64,000 nt of DNA from assembly GCF_000416235.1 (NCBI RefSeq), contig NZ_ATLO01000010.1, positions 372,001-436,000 of the forward strand, given 5' to 3'. The position numbers and the translations under genes are program-made. The notes under the pieces were generated by a model that did no database searches, was not told the origin of the DNA, and saw only the letters and a program-made list of their open reading frames with translations. This document shows positions 1-8,193 of the stretch, piece after piece (the first letter of the stretch is position 1; every line of letters begins with the position of its first letter). The DNA is from Pseudomonas sp. CFII64 (GTDB taxonomy: Bacteria; Pseudomonadota; Gammaproteobacteria; Pseudomonadales; Pseudomonadaceae).

Positions 1-191
1 TCGGCGGAACCGGCCATTTGCGGCACCCATTTGGCCGAGACAAAAGCGCCGACCTCGATGTAGCTCAAGCCTGTGGCGGACAGGTCGTCCACGAGACGAA
101 CCTTGTCGGCGACGCTGATGGGCTGCGCTTCATTCTGCAGGCCGTCGCGTGGGCCGACTTCTACCAGACGTACTTTTTTGGGCAGCGACAT
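1..191 (-). CDS. mvaB: hydroxymethylglutaryl-CoA lyase, N-terminal part (cut by window edge)
   Basis: Reading the minus strand from the ATG at 189-191 gives a protein starting [20 protein letters not shown] and running open to the window edge (about 63 residues). The [10 protein letters not shown] stretch near residue 12 is the hallmark of HMG-CoA lyase, which splits HMG-CoA into acetyl-CoA and acetoacetate in the last step of leucine/isovalerate breakdown. The remaining roughly 235 residues lie outside the window. It sits 29 bp downstream of a same-strand MerR regulator of the LiuR type, which supports a leucine-catabolism role. In P. aeruginosa this gene is called liuE. Confidence 0.9.
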   Translation of the reverse strand, partial: MSLPKKVRLVEVGPRDGLQNEAQPISVADKVRLVDDLSATGLSYIEVGAFVSAKWVPQMAGSA

Positions 192-220
192 ACCGGTCTC
201 CAGCTAGAAAGTGTCGGGAA

Positions 221-622
221 TTATTCAGTAATCAACTGATTTTCATCAATTTTATCCAGGGCCAGCTTGCAGCGTTCCTCGGCTGTGTCCAGCTCCAGCT
301 GCATTTGCTGAATATCCAGCAATTGCTGTTCAAGCTGGTTACGACGCTCGATGATCTTTTCCAGCATGGTGTGCAATTGTTTGCGGTTGCCGCCACTTGG
401 ATCGTAGAGACCGATCAAGTCCCGACACTCAGCCAGGGAAAAGCCGATGCGCTTACCGCGCAGGATCAGTTTCAGGGTGACCTTGTCACGGGCTGAATAG
501 ATGCGCTCCAGCCCCCGACGCTCAGGGGCCAGCATGCCTTGCTCTTCATAAAAGCGGATCGCCCGGGTGGTGATGTCCAGCTCGCGGGCGAGGTCGGAAA
601 TGCTATAGGTCTGGTTGCTCAT
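221..622 (-). CDS. liuR: MerR-family regulator, LiuR-like
   Basis: This is a 133-residue MerR protein. An N-terminal winged helix (YSISDLARELDITTRAIRFY, residues 6-25) is followed by RIGFSLAECRDLIGLYD and a long C-terminal dimerisation coiled coil (about 80-120). It lacks the cysteine cluster of metal-sensing MerR proteins, having only isolated cysteines, so an acyl-CoA-type effector fits better. The order regulator then HMG-CoA lyase on one strand matches the Pseudomonas liu (leucine/isovalerate utilisation) locus. A MerR-type promoter with an 18-bp spacer and a perfect palindrome lies just upstream at 651-680. The LiuR name is inferred from context and similarity. Confidence 0.8.
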   Translation of the reverse strand: MSNQTYSISDLARELDITTRAIRFYEEQGMLAPERRGLERIYSARDKVTLKLILRGKRIGFSLAECRDLIGLYDPSGGNRKQLHTMLEKIIERRNQLEQQLLDIQQMQLELDTAEERCKLALDKIDENQLITE

Positions 623-650
623 GAGAACGCTCGACGGGAAACTTGGAGCT

Positions 651-680
651 AACCTACGGCGCAGTTAACGTTAACGTCAA
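651..680 (-). promoter_or_regulatory. MerR-type promoter/operator of liuR-mvaB
   Basis: On the minus strand TTGACG (675-680) and TAGGTT (651-656) are separated by 18 bp, longer than the usual 17 and typical of MerR-controlled promoters. The spacer and -35 edge contain the perfect 12-bp palindrome GTTAACGTTAAC (664-675). The MerR start codon is 29 bp downstream. It is probably the autoregulated operator of the adjacent regulator. Confidence 0.55.
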
Positions 681-751
681 GCGATCGGGCCGCCCGGTCA
701 ATCCGGTCAATCTAGAATCAGCATTAAATAGTAAGATTTAGATTGTATAAA

Positions 752-1702
752 TCAGCTAGTTGCATGATCTAAATGAAGTTCTTTCGAGGTATTTTCCTTC
801 GCCGTGATGGTCTGACACAGCTCGATGATCTGCTCGCGCATCCAGCGGTTGGCCGGGTCCTGATCAGTGCTTTCGTGCCAATACAGATGAGTTTCTACCG
901 ATGGCACATCGTTGACTGGCAATGCCACGTAATGCAGGTCGTGACGTCGGGCAAAGCGCTCGGGCACCGTCATGACCATGTCGGTTTGTTGCAGCACTTG
1001 CGACGCCATCAGGTAATGCTGGGAACGCAAGGCAACCTTGCGCTGGATACCCATCTTCCCAAGCGCCAGATCGACATAACCGAGGCCGCTGCGGCGGCTG
1101 GAAATATGGATATGCGTCAGCGATAAATAGTCTTCGAGCTTGAACAGTTCCTTGCCCGCCAGCGGATGGCCACGGCGCATGGCGCAGACATATTTGTCTT
1201 CCATGAGCTTGACGTGCCGCACTTGAGGATCGGTGTTCAACGGTGCATCAACCGCAAAATCAAGACGTCCGGCCGCCAGTTCCTTGGTGGTCTCGCGACG
1301 TTTGGACAGGAAGCTTTCAATCGTGACATTGGGTGCCAGGCGTCGCAGACGCTGGAACAAGGCCGGCAGCGTTACCGCTTCGGTCAGGTCCGTCATGCTG
1401 ATGCGGTAGTTCTTGTTGGCCTGTAGCGGGTTGAAAATGCGACTTTCCTGCACCGAAACCCTGAGCAGCGACAGCGCATTACGCACCGGCCCGATAATGT
1501 TCTGGGCCATGGGGGTAGGCACCATGCCCTGGGCGGTACGCACGAACAGCGGGTCGTTGAAGGTTTCCCGAAGGCGGGCCAGGGCGTTGGACACCGCCGG
1601 CTGGGTGATGCCGACGATCTGCCCGGCGCGGGTCAGATTGGCTTCGGTATAGATCGCGTCAAACACGATGAATAGATTGAGATCGACCTTGCTCAGGTTC
1701 AT
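752..1702 (-). CDS. LysR-family transcriptional regulator
   Basis: This 316-residue protein has the LysR layout: N-terminal winged HTH (about 6-65, with AGQIVGITQPAVSNALARLR as the recognition region), a linker helix, and a type-2 periplasmic-binding fold for the effector (about 95-300). The pattern DLNLFIVFDAIYTEANLTRA is that of the NodD/LeuO-like subgroup. It is divergent from an acyl-CoA dehydrogenase gene starting 170 bp away, the usual arrangement of a LysR regulator and its target, so control of that gene is likely. The effector is unknown. The C-terminus (NTSKELHLDHATS) is an unstructured tail. Confidence 0.85.
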   Translation of the reverse strand: MNLSKVDLNLFIVFDAIYTEANLTRAGQIVGITQPAVSNALARLRETFNDPLFVRTAQGMVPTPMAQNIIGPVRNALSLLRVSVQESRIFNPLQANKNYRISMTDLTEAVTLPALFQRLRRLAPNVTIESFLSKRRETTKELAAGRLDFAVDAPLNTDPQVRHVKLMEDKYVCAMRRGHPLAGKELFKLEDYLSLTHIHISSRRSGLGYVDLALGKMGIQRKVALRSQHYLMASQVLQQTDMVMTVPERFARRHDLHYVALPVNDVPSVETHLYWHESTDQDPANRWMREQIIELCQTITAKENTSKELHLDHATS

Positions 1703-1871
1703 TCGATGCGCCTCATTACTGTTTTTGTTGTGTCGCGGCTCGTTGGCTGCGTGGCCCGACTATATATCGGTTATGAATGTTTATACACGCCGAGAATAGG
1801 TTAGATAAATGTTGGTCGCTGGCCTAGCATCGAATTCATGACCAGATAAGCTCATCAGAAGGTAGCTGCCC

Positions 1872-3104
1872 ATGGATTTTGCGTACTCATCGAAGGTTCA
1901 GCAATTGCGCGAACGCGTCACCGCGTTCATGGATGCCTTTGTCTATCCCGCTGAACCGGTGTTCGAACGTCAAGTTGCCGAAGGCGACCGCTGGCAGCCC
2001 ACCGCGATCATGGAAGAGCTCAAGGCCAAGGCCAAGGCTGAAGGGTTGTGGAACCTGTTTTTGCCTGAATCAGAATTGGGTGCGGGGTTGACCAACCTGG
2101 AATACGCACCGCTGGCGGAAATCATGGGTCGTTCGCTGTTGGGCCCGGAACCCTTCAATTGCTCGGCACCGGACACCGGCAATATGGAAGTGCTGGTGCG
2201 TTATGCCAGCGAGGCGCAAAAAACCCAGTGGCTTGAGCCGTTATTGCGCGGCGAGATTCGCTCGGCATTTGCCATGACCGAACCCGATGTCGCGTCTTCG
2301 GATGCCACCAATATGGCGGCCCGCGCTGAGCGCCAGGGCGATCAGTGGGTGATCAATGGCCGCAAATGGTGGACGTCCGGCGCCTGCGATCCGCGCTGCA
2401 AGATTCTGATCTTCATGGGCCTGAGCGATCCCGATGGCCCACGTCATCAGCAACACTCGATGATCCTGGTACCCACCGATACCCCAGGCGTGAAAATCGT
2501 ACGGCCGGTCCCGGTTTTCGGCTACGACGACGCACCTCATGGTCACGCTGAGGTGTTATTCGAAAACGTGCGAGTCCCTTACGAGAATGTCCTGTTGGGC
2601 GAGGGTCGGGGTTTTGAGATCGCCCAGGGTCGACTCGGGCCGGGGCGCATTCACCATTGCATGCGTTCCATCGGCATGGCCGAACGCGCTCTGGAATTGA
2701 TGTGCAAACGTGCGGTCAGTCGTGTTGCTTTCGGACGTCCGCTGGCCCGTTTGGGCGGCAATGTCGACAAGATCGCCGACTCTCGAATGGAAATCGATAT
2801 GGCGCGGCTGCTGACGCTGAAGGCCGCGTACATGATGGATACCGTCGGCAACAAAGTCGCGAAAAGCGAGATCGCGCAAATCAAGGTGGTGGCGCCCAAT
2901 GTTGCCCTGAAGGTGATTGATCGGGCGATTCAGATTCACGGCGGCGCCGGGGTTTCCAACGATTTCCCGCTGGCCTATATGTACGCCATGCAGCGCACCC
3001 TGCGCCTGGCGGACGGCCCGGACGAAGTCCATCGTGCGGCCATCGGCAAGTTTGAGATTGGCAAGTATGTGCCGAAGGGATACGCCAAAGAGCCAACACT
3101 GTAG
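1872..3104 (+). CDS. acyl-CoA dehydrogenase
   Basis: This 410-residue FAD enzyme introduces a 2,3-double bond into an acyl-CoA thioester. Visible family features are the FAD/substrate-binding stretch [15 protein letters not shown] (about 134-148), [13 protein letters not shown] (about 157-169), and the C-terminal [20 protein letters not shown] and [13 protein letters not shown] motifs (about 350-390). The length and the WWTSGA and [11 protein letters not shown] sequences resemble the ACAD10/11-like bacterial group rather than short-chain butyryl-CoA enzymes. An AAGG ribosome-binding site precedes the ATG. It is divergent from a LysR gene. Its TAG stop lies inside a REP palindrome. The chain-length preference cannot be read from sequence. 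Confidence 0.88.
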   Translation: MDFAYSSKVQQLRERVTAFMDAFVYPAEPVFERQVAEGDRWQPTAIMEELKAKAKAEGLWNLFLPESELGAGLTNLEYAPLAEIMGRSLLGPEPFNCSAPDTGNMEVLVRYASEAQKTQWLEPLLRGEIRSAFAMTEPDVASSDATNMAARAERQGDQWVINGRKWWTSGACDPRCKILIFMGLSDPDGPRHQQHSMILVPTDTPGVKIVRPVPVFGYDDAPHGHAEVLFENVRVPYENVLLGEGRGFEIAQGRLGPGRIHHCMRSIGMAERALELMCKRAVSRVAFGRPLARLGGNVDKIADSRMEIDMARLLTLKAAYMMDTVGNKVAKSEIAQIKVVAPNVALKVIDRAIQIHGGAGVSNDFPLAYMYAMQRTLRLADGPDEVHRAAIGKFEIGKYVPKGYAKEPTL

Positions 3105-3190
3105 GAGCGGATTTATTCGCGAATGGATGTTATATCCGGTGAAGAGTGGCGGATCTACGTGCCTCTTCCCGGATAAATCCGGTCCCACAT
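3100..3190. repeat. REP/REPIN-like palindromic doublet
   Basis: Two inverted REP-type arms are present: TGTAGGAGCGGATTTATTCG (from 3100) and, on the other strand, GTGGGACCGGATTTATCCGG (ending near 3189). They are separated by about 40 bp. These are the dispersed Pseudomonas palindromes usually found between genes. The left arm supplies the TAG stop of the acyl-CoA dehydrogenase, and the right arm ends just before the stop of the convergent PstS/OmpA gene. Confidence 0.8.
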
Positions 3191-3192
3191 TG

Positions 3193-4560
3193 TTAATTCA
3201 CCCAAACCTCAACCCGGCGGTTCTTGATCCGGCCTTCGTCCACATCATTGCCCGCCACGGGCATTTCCTCGCCAAAGCCGCGAACGTCGCGCAGGATCAC
3301 ATCGTTCTTCAGCAATTCCCGCCGCACAGCCATGGCGCGTAGCTTGGACAGCAGCGTCGCGCGCTCAGGATCGGTCTTGGCATCGCCAAAGCCCACCAGC
3401 GTGACGCTCTGGTTCAACTTGTCGTTGCGCTTGAGGTAGTCGACGACGCGTTTCAGGTCCAGCTGGGCCTTGTTGTCGAGTTTTGCGCTGCCCTGGGCGA
3501 AGCGGAAGTTCACCGAAAGCCGCTGCGCCTCGCGGGTCAAGGCCTGATAGTCGCGTGGCATTTGCGGCGTGGCCTGGACCTTGATGGCCTGCACCGTCTG
3601 CGCCACGAAACCGTTTTGCGCGACGATCGCCTGTCCGTCCGGGCTTTGGGCGAACTGCACCAAGGCGTTAGCCCAGCGTTGATGCAGGTTGGGCGGCAGG
3701 TATAAATACAGGCGTCGCGAGAGCGGATAGTCTTCAGTGGCAATCAGACTTGCTGTTGGCAACATCGGTTTGGCCTCGCCATCGGCCACGGCCACGGCTT
3801 TGGCATGGCGAACATAGGGCAGGCCGATAAACCCGATGCCGAAACGATCCTGACTCACCCGGTCCGACAACTGTTCGCTGGATTCGAAGCGTGTGGCGTT
3901 GCGCGACAGGGTTTTGCCGTATTTGAGCAGCACCAGTTCCTTGAAGGTCTCGTAGGTCCCGGATTGCTCGTCCCGTGCGTACAAATGAATGGGACCGCCG
4001 CTGCCGCCCAATTCCTCCCAATTGCTGATTTGCCCGGCAAACACTTTCGCCAGCTGTTCGGTGGTCAATTCCCGCAAGGGATTTCCGGGATGCAGGATCA
4101 CTGCGACGCCATCAATCGCGATGACTTGCTCGGCTTTGTGGCTGCGCAGGTCGCCAGAAGCCGCCAGGTCGAGTGCTTCCTGATTCTTGATCGGGCGCGA
4201 AGAGGCGGCGATATCGGCCAGATTGGCTTTGAGCGCGGCGAAACCGGTCCCCGAGCCGTGGGCGGCGACCTCGATGAACACCACTTTGCCTTCAGCGGTC
4301 GTGGCCGATATCCGCACTTCGTTGGGTGTCGCCGCAGATTCGGTCTGCACCGATTGCAGGCCTTGCTTGCGCAGCAAACCTTCGACAAGCGCCGGCCCCA
4401 GTTGCGCGCCAATGGTGTTGGAACCCTGAATACGCAAGGCAGGCGTGTTATCAGCGGGAATCGGCAGCGCCGCCGATACGCTCAGAGGCGCCAGAAGAAC
4501 GCCCGCCAGCAAGGTTGTCGCAAGGCGGCTGACTCGAAGAGAAAACACAGCGCGCAGCAT
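3193..4560 (-). CDS. PstS-like phosphate-binding domain fused to an OmpA C-terminal domain
   Basis: This 455-residue exported protein has a signal peptide (about 1-31) and a PstS-type substrate-binding fold (about 40-300, with IQGSNTIGAQLGPALVEG, FAGQISNWEELGGSGGPIHL and YARDEQSGTYETFKELVL). A C-terminal OmpA peptidoglycan-binding domain follows (about 345-455, with VNFRFAQGSAKLD, LVGFGDAKTDPE and IKNRRVEVWVN). The ATG at 4560 is chosen over an upstream GTG because AAGG lies 8 nt before it. It is likely a periplasmic protein anchored to peptidoglycan that binds phosphate or a similar anion. No pst permease genes are near. The SGTYE anion-contact segment is retained. Confidence 0.85.
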   Translation of the reverse strand: MLRAVFSLRVSRLATTLLAGVLLAPLSVSAALPIPADNTPALRIQGSNTIGAQLGPALVEGLLRKQGLQSVQTESAATPNEVRISATTAEGKVVFIEVAAHGSGTGFAALKANLADIAASSRPIKNQEALDLAASGDLRSHKAEQVIAIDGVAVILHPGNPLRELTTEQLAKVFAGQISNWEELGGSGGPIHLYARDEQSGTYETFKELVLLKYGKTLSRNATRFESSEQLSDRVSQDRFGIGFIGLPYVRHAKAVAVADGEAKPMLPTASLIATEDYPLSRRLYLYLPPNLHQRWANALVQFAQSPDGQAIVAQNGFVAQTVQAIKVQATPQMPRDYQALTREAQRLSVNFRFAQGSAKLDNKAQLDLKRVVDYLKRNDKLNQSVTLVGFGDAKTDPERATLLSKLRAMAVRRELLKNDVILRDVRGFGEEMPVAGNDVDEGRIKNRRVEVWVN

Positions 4561-4702
4561 CTGCGGCACCTTATGGAAGTAGGAAAGTGCCGGGAGAATA
4601 AGTCAGATAAGTTACTGGAATGTGACGGAGCGGTAACATCGTGATTTTGGTGCGTGATGACCTGGCCAGCGACGGCGGCTGGCCAGGGGTTATGCCATCA
4701 AA

Positions 4703-5515
4703 TCAAACCAGTTCGAGCCAGATCGGCGCATGATCGGACGGTTTTTCCATGCCGCGCAAATCGTAATCCACACCAGCGGCCTTGATCCTGGGTTGCAGGC
4801 CATGGGACGCCATGATCAGGTCGATGCGCAGGCCGCGCTTGGGCTCATCCTCGAAGCCACGGCTGCGGTAGTCAAACCAGCTGAACTGATCGATCACTTC
4901 GGGGTAGAGATGGCGGAAGCTGTCAACCAGACCCCAGGCTTTAAGGCGTTCCATCCACTCGCGTTCTTCCGGGAGGAAGCTGCATTTGCCGGTTTTCAGC
5001 CAGCGCTTGGCGTTGTCCGGGCCGATGCCGATGTCGCTATCCTGCGGCGAGATATTCACGTCGCCCATTACCACCAGCGGCTGGTCGTTGCTGAAGCGGG
5101 TTTCCAGCAAGGCTTGCAGGTCGTTGTAAAAACGCTGTTTGGCCGGGAATTTGGTGGGGTGATCACGGCTTTCACCTTGTGGGAAATAGCCGTTCATGAT
5201 GGTCACCGGTAGCCCATCGTTGTCTGCGAAAGTGCCCCAGATGAAGCGCTTTTGTGATTCTTCATCATCGGTGTCAAAGCCCTTGTGCAGCGACAGCGGC
5301 ATCTTGCGCGACAGCAGGGCGACGCCGTAATGGCCTTTTTGCCCATGGAAATGCACGTGATAACCCAGCGCCTCGATGTCGGCTTGAGGGAATTGTTCGT
5401 CCGAGACTTTGGTTTCCTGCAGGCCGATAACGTCTGGCTGATGCTTTTCGATCAGCGCCGCCAGCTGATGAGGTCGGGCGCGCAGACCATTGATGTTGAA
5501 GGAGACGATTTTCAT
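4703..5515 (-). CDS. xthA: exodeoxyribonuclease III
   Basis: This 270-residue Mg2+-dependent AP endonuclease / 3'-5' exonuclease acts in base-excision repair. The start at [14 protein letters not shown] matches the family N-terminus. Catalytic motifs seen are LQETKV (Glu34), [13 protein letters not shown] (Asp/Asn, about 150) and the C-terminal [11 protein letters not shown] (catalytic Asp-His pair). Its length equals that of E. coli XthA (268). It is transcribed alone, divergent from a GNAT gene. The reading frame continues upstream of the chosen ATG but without family similarity. Confidence 0.95.
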   Translation of the reverse strand: MKIVSFNINGLRARPHQLAALIEKHQPDVIGLQETKVSDEQFPQADIEALGYHVHFHGQKGHYGVALLSRKMPLSLHKGFDTDDEESQKRFIWGTFADNDGLPVTIMNGYFPQGESRDHPTKFPAKQRFYNDLQALLETRFSNDQPLVVMGDVNISPQDSDIGIGPDNAKRWLKTGKCSFLPEEREWMERLKAWGLVDSFRHLYPEVIDQFSWFDYRSRGFEDEPKRGLRIDLIMASHGLQPRIKAAGVDYDLRGMEKPSDHAPIWLELV

Positions 5516-5741
5516 GTGACGGCTGTCCTGAGAAAAACAAAAAGCGATGCTAGCCCACCTGCAGGTTCTCGGCCAGTGCGCTGTCGCCCACCTCAGTGAC
5601 AACCTCAATATAAGCCGACTGCTACGCTCAAGGCCGCATGCAAAGGTTTATCGCAACTTTCGGCACAGGCCGGGACTCGAAGCCTTTGTAGCACCAGAAC
5701 GCTGCCGTTCGAGCAGCTGCGTCACTATGAGGTTAATTTTC

Positions 5742-6392
5742 ATGCCTGAATCGTCTGCCATCGTGGCTGAAGTTCGCCAGCTCGACAGCGGTTACTCGCG
5801 GGAAACGCGCTCGCTGCTGTATCACGCGTACCGCCACGAGCCCAGTTTTGCCTACCTGTTCAACTCGCAGCGGCCCGGGTTTGAGCAGCGGGTGAGGGCG
5901 ACGGTTCGCGAGTTGGTCAAGCAGCACTTCCTGCAGGATCTGCCCGCGCTGGGACTGTTTGTCAACGACCGGCTGGTGGGCGCCGCATTGATTGCGCCGC
6001 CGCAGCGTCGATTGGGCATTACCGAAAGCTGGGCCTGGCGTTTGCGCATGGTCTTGAGCACCGGTTTCAACTGCACCAAGCGGTATCTGGAGTATTACAA
6101 CGCGGTGCTGGCGTGCCTGCCGTCCGAGTCGGTGCACGTCTTGCCGTTGCTGGGCATCCATCCTGAATTTCAGGGCAAACACTTGGGTGAACAGTTGTTG
6201 CAGGCGCTGCACGATTGGTGCGCGGTGGACGAAAACTCACAAGGAATCGTCGTTGATACTGGGAATCCTCGCTACCTTGAGTTCTATAAGCGACAGGGTT
6301 ACGAGGAAATCGGCGAGGTGGCTGTAGGACCGGTCCGAGAGCACGTGTTTTTCCATCCAAATCCGCAGGTTTCACTCAAAGCCATGGCGTAA
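5742..6392 (+). CDS. GNAT-family N-acetyltransferase
   Basis: This 216-residue protein has an acetyl-CoA-binding GNAT core. LPLLGIHPEFQGKHLGEQLL carries the pyrophosphate-loop pattern Q-G-K-H-L-G (about 137-155), followed by VDTGNPRYLEFYKRQGYEEI, typical of GNAT strand 5 and helix 4. The ATG at 5742 is preceded by GAGG at 9-nt spacing, better than upstream in-frame starts. The substrate is unknown. It is followed by tamA after 67 bp that include a small dyad (GGTATGA AAT TCATACC at 6394-6410). Confidence 0.8.
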   Translation: MPESSAIVAEVRQLDSGYSRETRSLLYHAYRHEPSFAYLFNSQRPGFEQRVRATVRELVKQHFLQDLPALGLFVNDRLVGAALIAPPQRRLGITESWAWRLRMVLSTGFNCTKRYLEYYNAVLACLPSESVHVLPLLGIHPEFQGKHLGEQLLQALHDWCAVDENSQGIVVDTGNPRYLEFYKRQGYEEIGEVAVGPVREHVFFHPNPQVSLKAMA

Positions 6393-6459
6393 GGGTATGA
6401 AATTCATACCTTTCGGTGGGTTTTAGTGGCGCCTGTCGCACGTGTTAGCATTCGCGCCT

Positions 6460-8193
6460 ATGAAGCCTTTTGTAAAATTATTCAGCGGTTTGTTTCTCGT
6501 TTTCTCAAGCGTCGCGGCCTTGGCCGCTGCGCAACTCGATGTGAGAATCACACCGGCCAACTCTGAGCTCAAAGCCAATATCGAAGGCTACGTGGGCAGT
6601 CCGGGCGAGCGCGATCAAGAGAGCCTTGAACACTTCAGCATCGGTGCGCAGGAACAGGCGCAACGGGCCTCGCAAGCACTGGGTTATTATCAGGCGCGCA
6701 TCGACAGCGAAGTGGTCAAAGGCAAGGACGGCGCCTTGCAGCTGGTGATCAACGTGCAAGCCGGCGAGCCGATCCATCTGCGCAATGTCACGGTGCGGGT
6801 TGACGGTCCGGCGGCCTCGCTCAAAGCATTTCGCATCCCCAAGAGCGCCGCCCTCACAAGCGGCGCCGTGCTCAATCATGGTCATTACGAAGACGCCAAG
6901 CGCCTGATTCTGAATCAGGCTTCGCGTTACGGGTTTTTTTCGGGCCGCTTTACCCAGCAGCGCCTGTCGGTCGACCCGGCGGCGGGTGTCGCGGACATTG
7001 ATCTGGTCTATGACAGCGGGCCGCGCTACTCCCTCGGCAAGGTCAGTTTCAGTGGCGATGCGCCCTTTGATGATGATCTGCTTCGGCGCATGGTGCCGTT
7101 CAAGGAAGGCACGCCTTACGATTCGGAGCTGATCGCCGAGCTGAACCAGGCCATGCAAGCCAGCGGCTATTTCGAAGGCGTCCGGGTGGACGCGGCCCCC
7201 ACTGCCGCCGTCGGCCAGAGCATTCCGGTAACTGTTGCGCTGGACACCCGCAAGCCGCGGACCATGGGGCTCGGCCTGGGTTATTCCACAGACGTCGGGC
7301 CGCGTGGCAAGGCTAACTGGACGCGCCATTGGGTCAACCCTCAGGGGCACAGCTATGGCATTGAGTCCGAGCTGTCGGCGCCGCGCCAGAACGTCGGCCT
7401 CTGGTATGACATTCCCCTTGATCCGCCGCTGACCGACAAGCTGCGGTTTGCCGGCGGCTATCAGTACGAGGAGATCGCCGGCACTGACACGTTGAGCAAA
7501 CTGCTGACTGTCGGCCCGGAATGGCACAGCCGGTTACCCAGCGGTTGGGAACGGGTGATTTCGTTGAAATGGCAGCGCGAGGAATACCGCCTTGGCGACG
7601 ACTCCGGGCTCAGCACCTTGCTGATGCCGGGCATCAGCTATTCCTTCCTGCGCAGCGATAACCGGATCGATCCGCACAACGGCTATCGCTTGCAGTTCGA
7701 TGCACAGGTGGCCAAGGAAGGATTGATGTCCGATTCAAACCTGCTGCATGGCAACGTGCTGCTCAAAGGGCTCACGACTCTGGGGCAGAATCATCGCCTG
7801 TTGGGGCGGGTGCAGTTCGGCGGTAACGCTACCAATGGCTATAAGTCGATCCCGCCGTCCCTGCGATTCTTCGCCGGCGGCGATCAGAGCGTGCGCGGCT
7901 ATGACTATCAGACGCTGTCGCCAGAGAACTCCGATGGCGATCGTATCGGTGGGCGCTACATGGTGGCCGGCAGCGTGGAGTACCAATATTCGATTGCCGA
8001 GAAGTGGCGCGTGGCGACCTTCGTCGATCAGGGCAATTCGTTTAACACCTTGAACCTGCCCAGCCTCAAGACGGGCGTGGGTATCGGCGTGCGCTGGGTG
8101 TCACCAGTCGGTCCGCTGCGGCTGGATCTGGCCCACGCGCTGGACGACGACGGCGGCATCCGCCTGCATTTCTCCATGGGGCCGGAACTGTGA
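6460..8193 (+). CDS. tamA: outer-membrane translocation and assembly module protein TamA
   Basis: This 577-residue Omp85-family protein has a signal peptide (MKPFVKLFSGLFLVFSSVAA), three POTRA-like domains (about 25-265) and a C-terminal 16-strand barrel (about 265-577). The barrel includes the lid-lock type motif FFAGGDQSVRGYDYQTLSPE (about 470) and ends in LDLAHALDDDGGIRLHFSMG. With TamB it helps insert autotransporters and other outer-membrane proteins and moves lipid. Its stop overlaps the tamB GTG start. No clear Shine-Dalgarno precedes the ATG, and a TAGCAT -10-like element lies only about 8 nt upstream, so a very short leader is possible. Confidence 0.92.
   Translation: MKPFVKLFSGLFLVFSSVAALAAAQLDVRITPANSELKANIEGYVGSPGERDQESLEHFSIGAQEQAQRASQALGYYQARIDSEVVKGKDGALQLVINVQAGEPIHLRNVTVRVDGPAASLKAFRIPKSAALTSGAVLNHGHYEDAKRLILNQASRYGFFSGRFTQQRLSVDPAAGVADIDLVYDSGPRYSLGKVSFSGDAPFDDDLLRRMVPFKEGTPYDSELIAELNQAMQASGYFEGVRVDAAPTAAVGQSIPVTVALDTRKPRTMGLGLGYSTDVGPRGKANWTRHWVNPQGHSYGIESELSAPRQNVGLWYDIPLDPPLTDKLRFAGGYQYEEIAGTDTLSKLLTVGPEWHSRLPSGWERVISLKWQREEYRLGDDSGLSTLLMPGISYSFLRSDNRIDPHNGYRLQFDAQVAKEGLMSDSNLLHGNVLLKGLTTLGQNHRLLGRVQFGGNATNGYKSIPPSLRFFAGGDQSVRGYDYQTLSPENSDGDRIGGRYMVAGSVEYQYSIAEKWRVATFVDQGNSFNTLNLPSLKTGVGIGVRWVSPVGPLRLDLAHALDDDGGIRLHFSMGPEL

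Noticed and set aside
6394..6410. GGTATGA-AAT-TCATACC as terminator between the GNAT gene and tamA
   Set aside because: The stem is AT-rich and followed by only three T residues, too weak to call; it may be a small operator.
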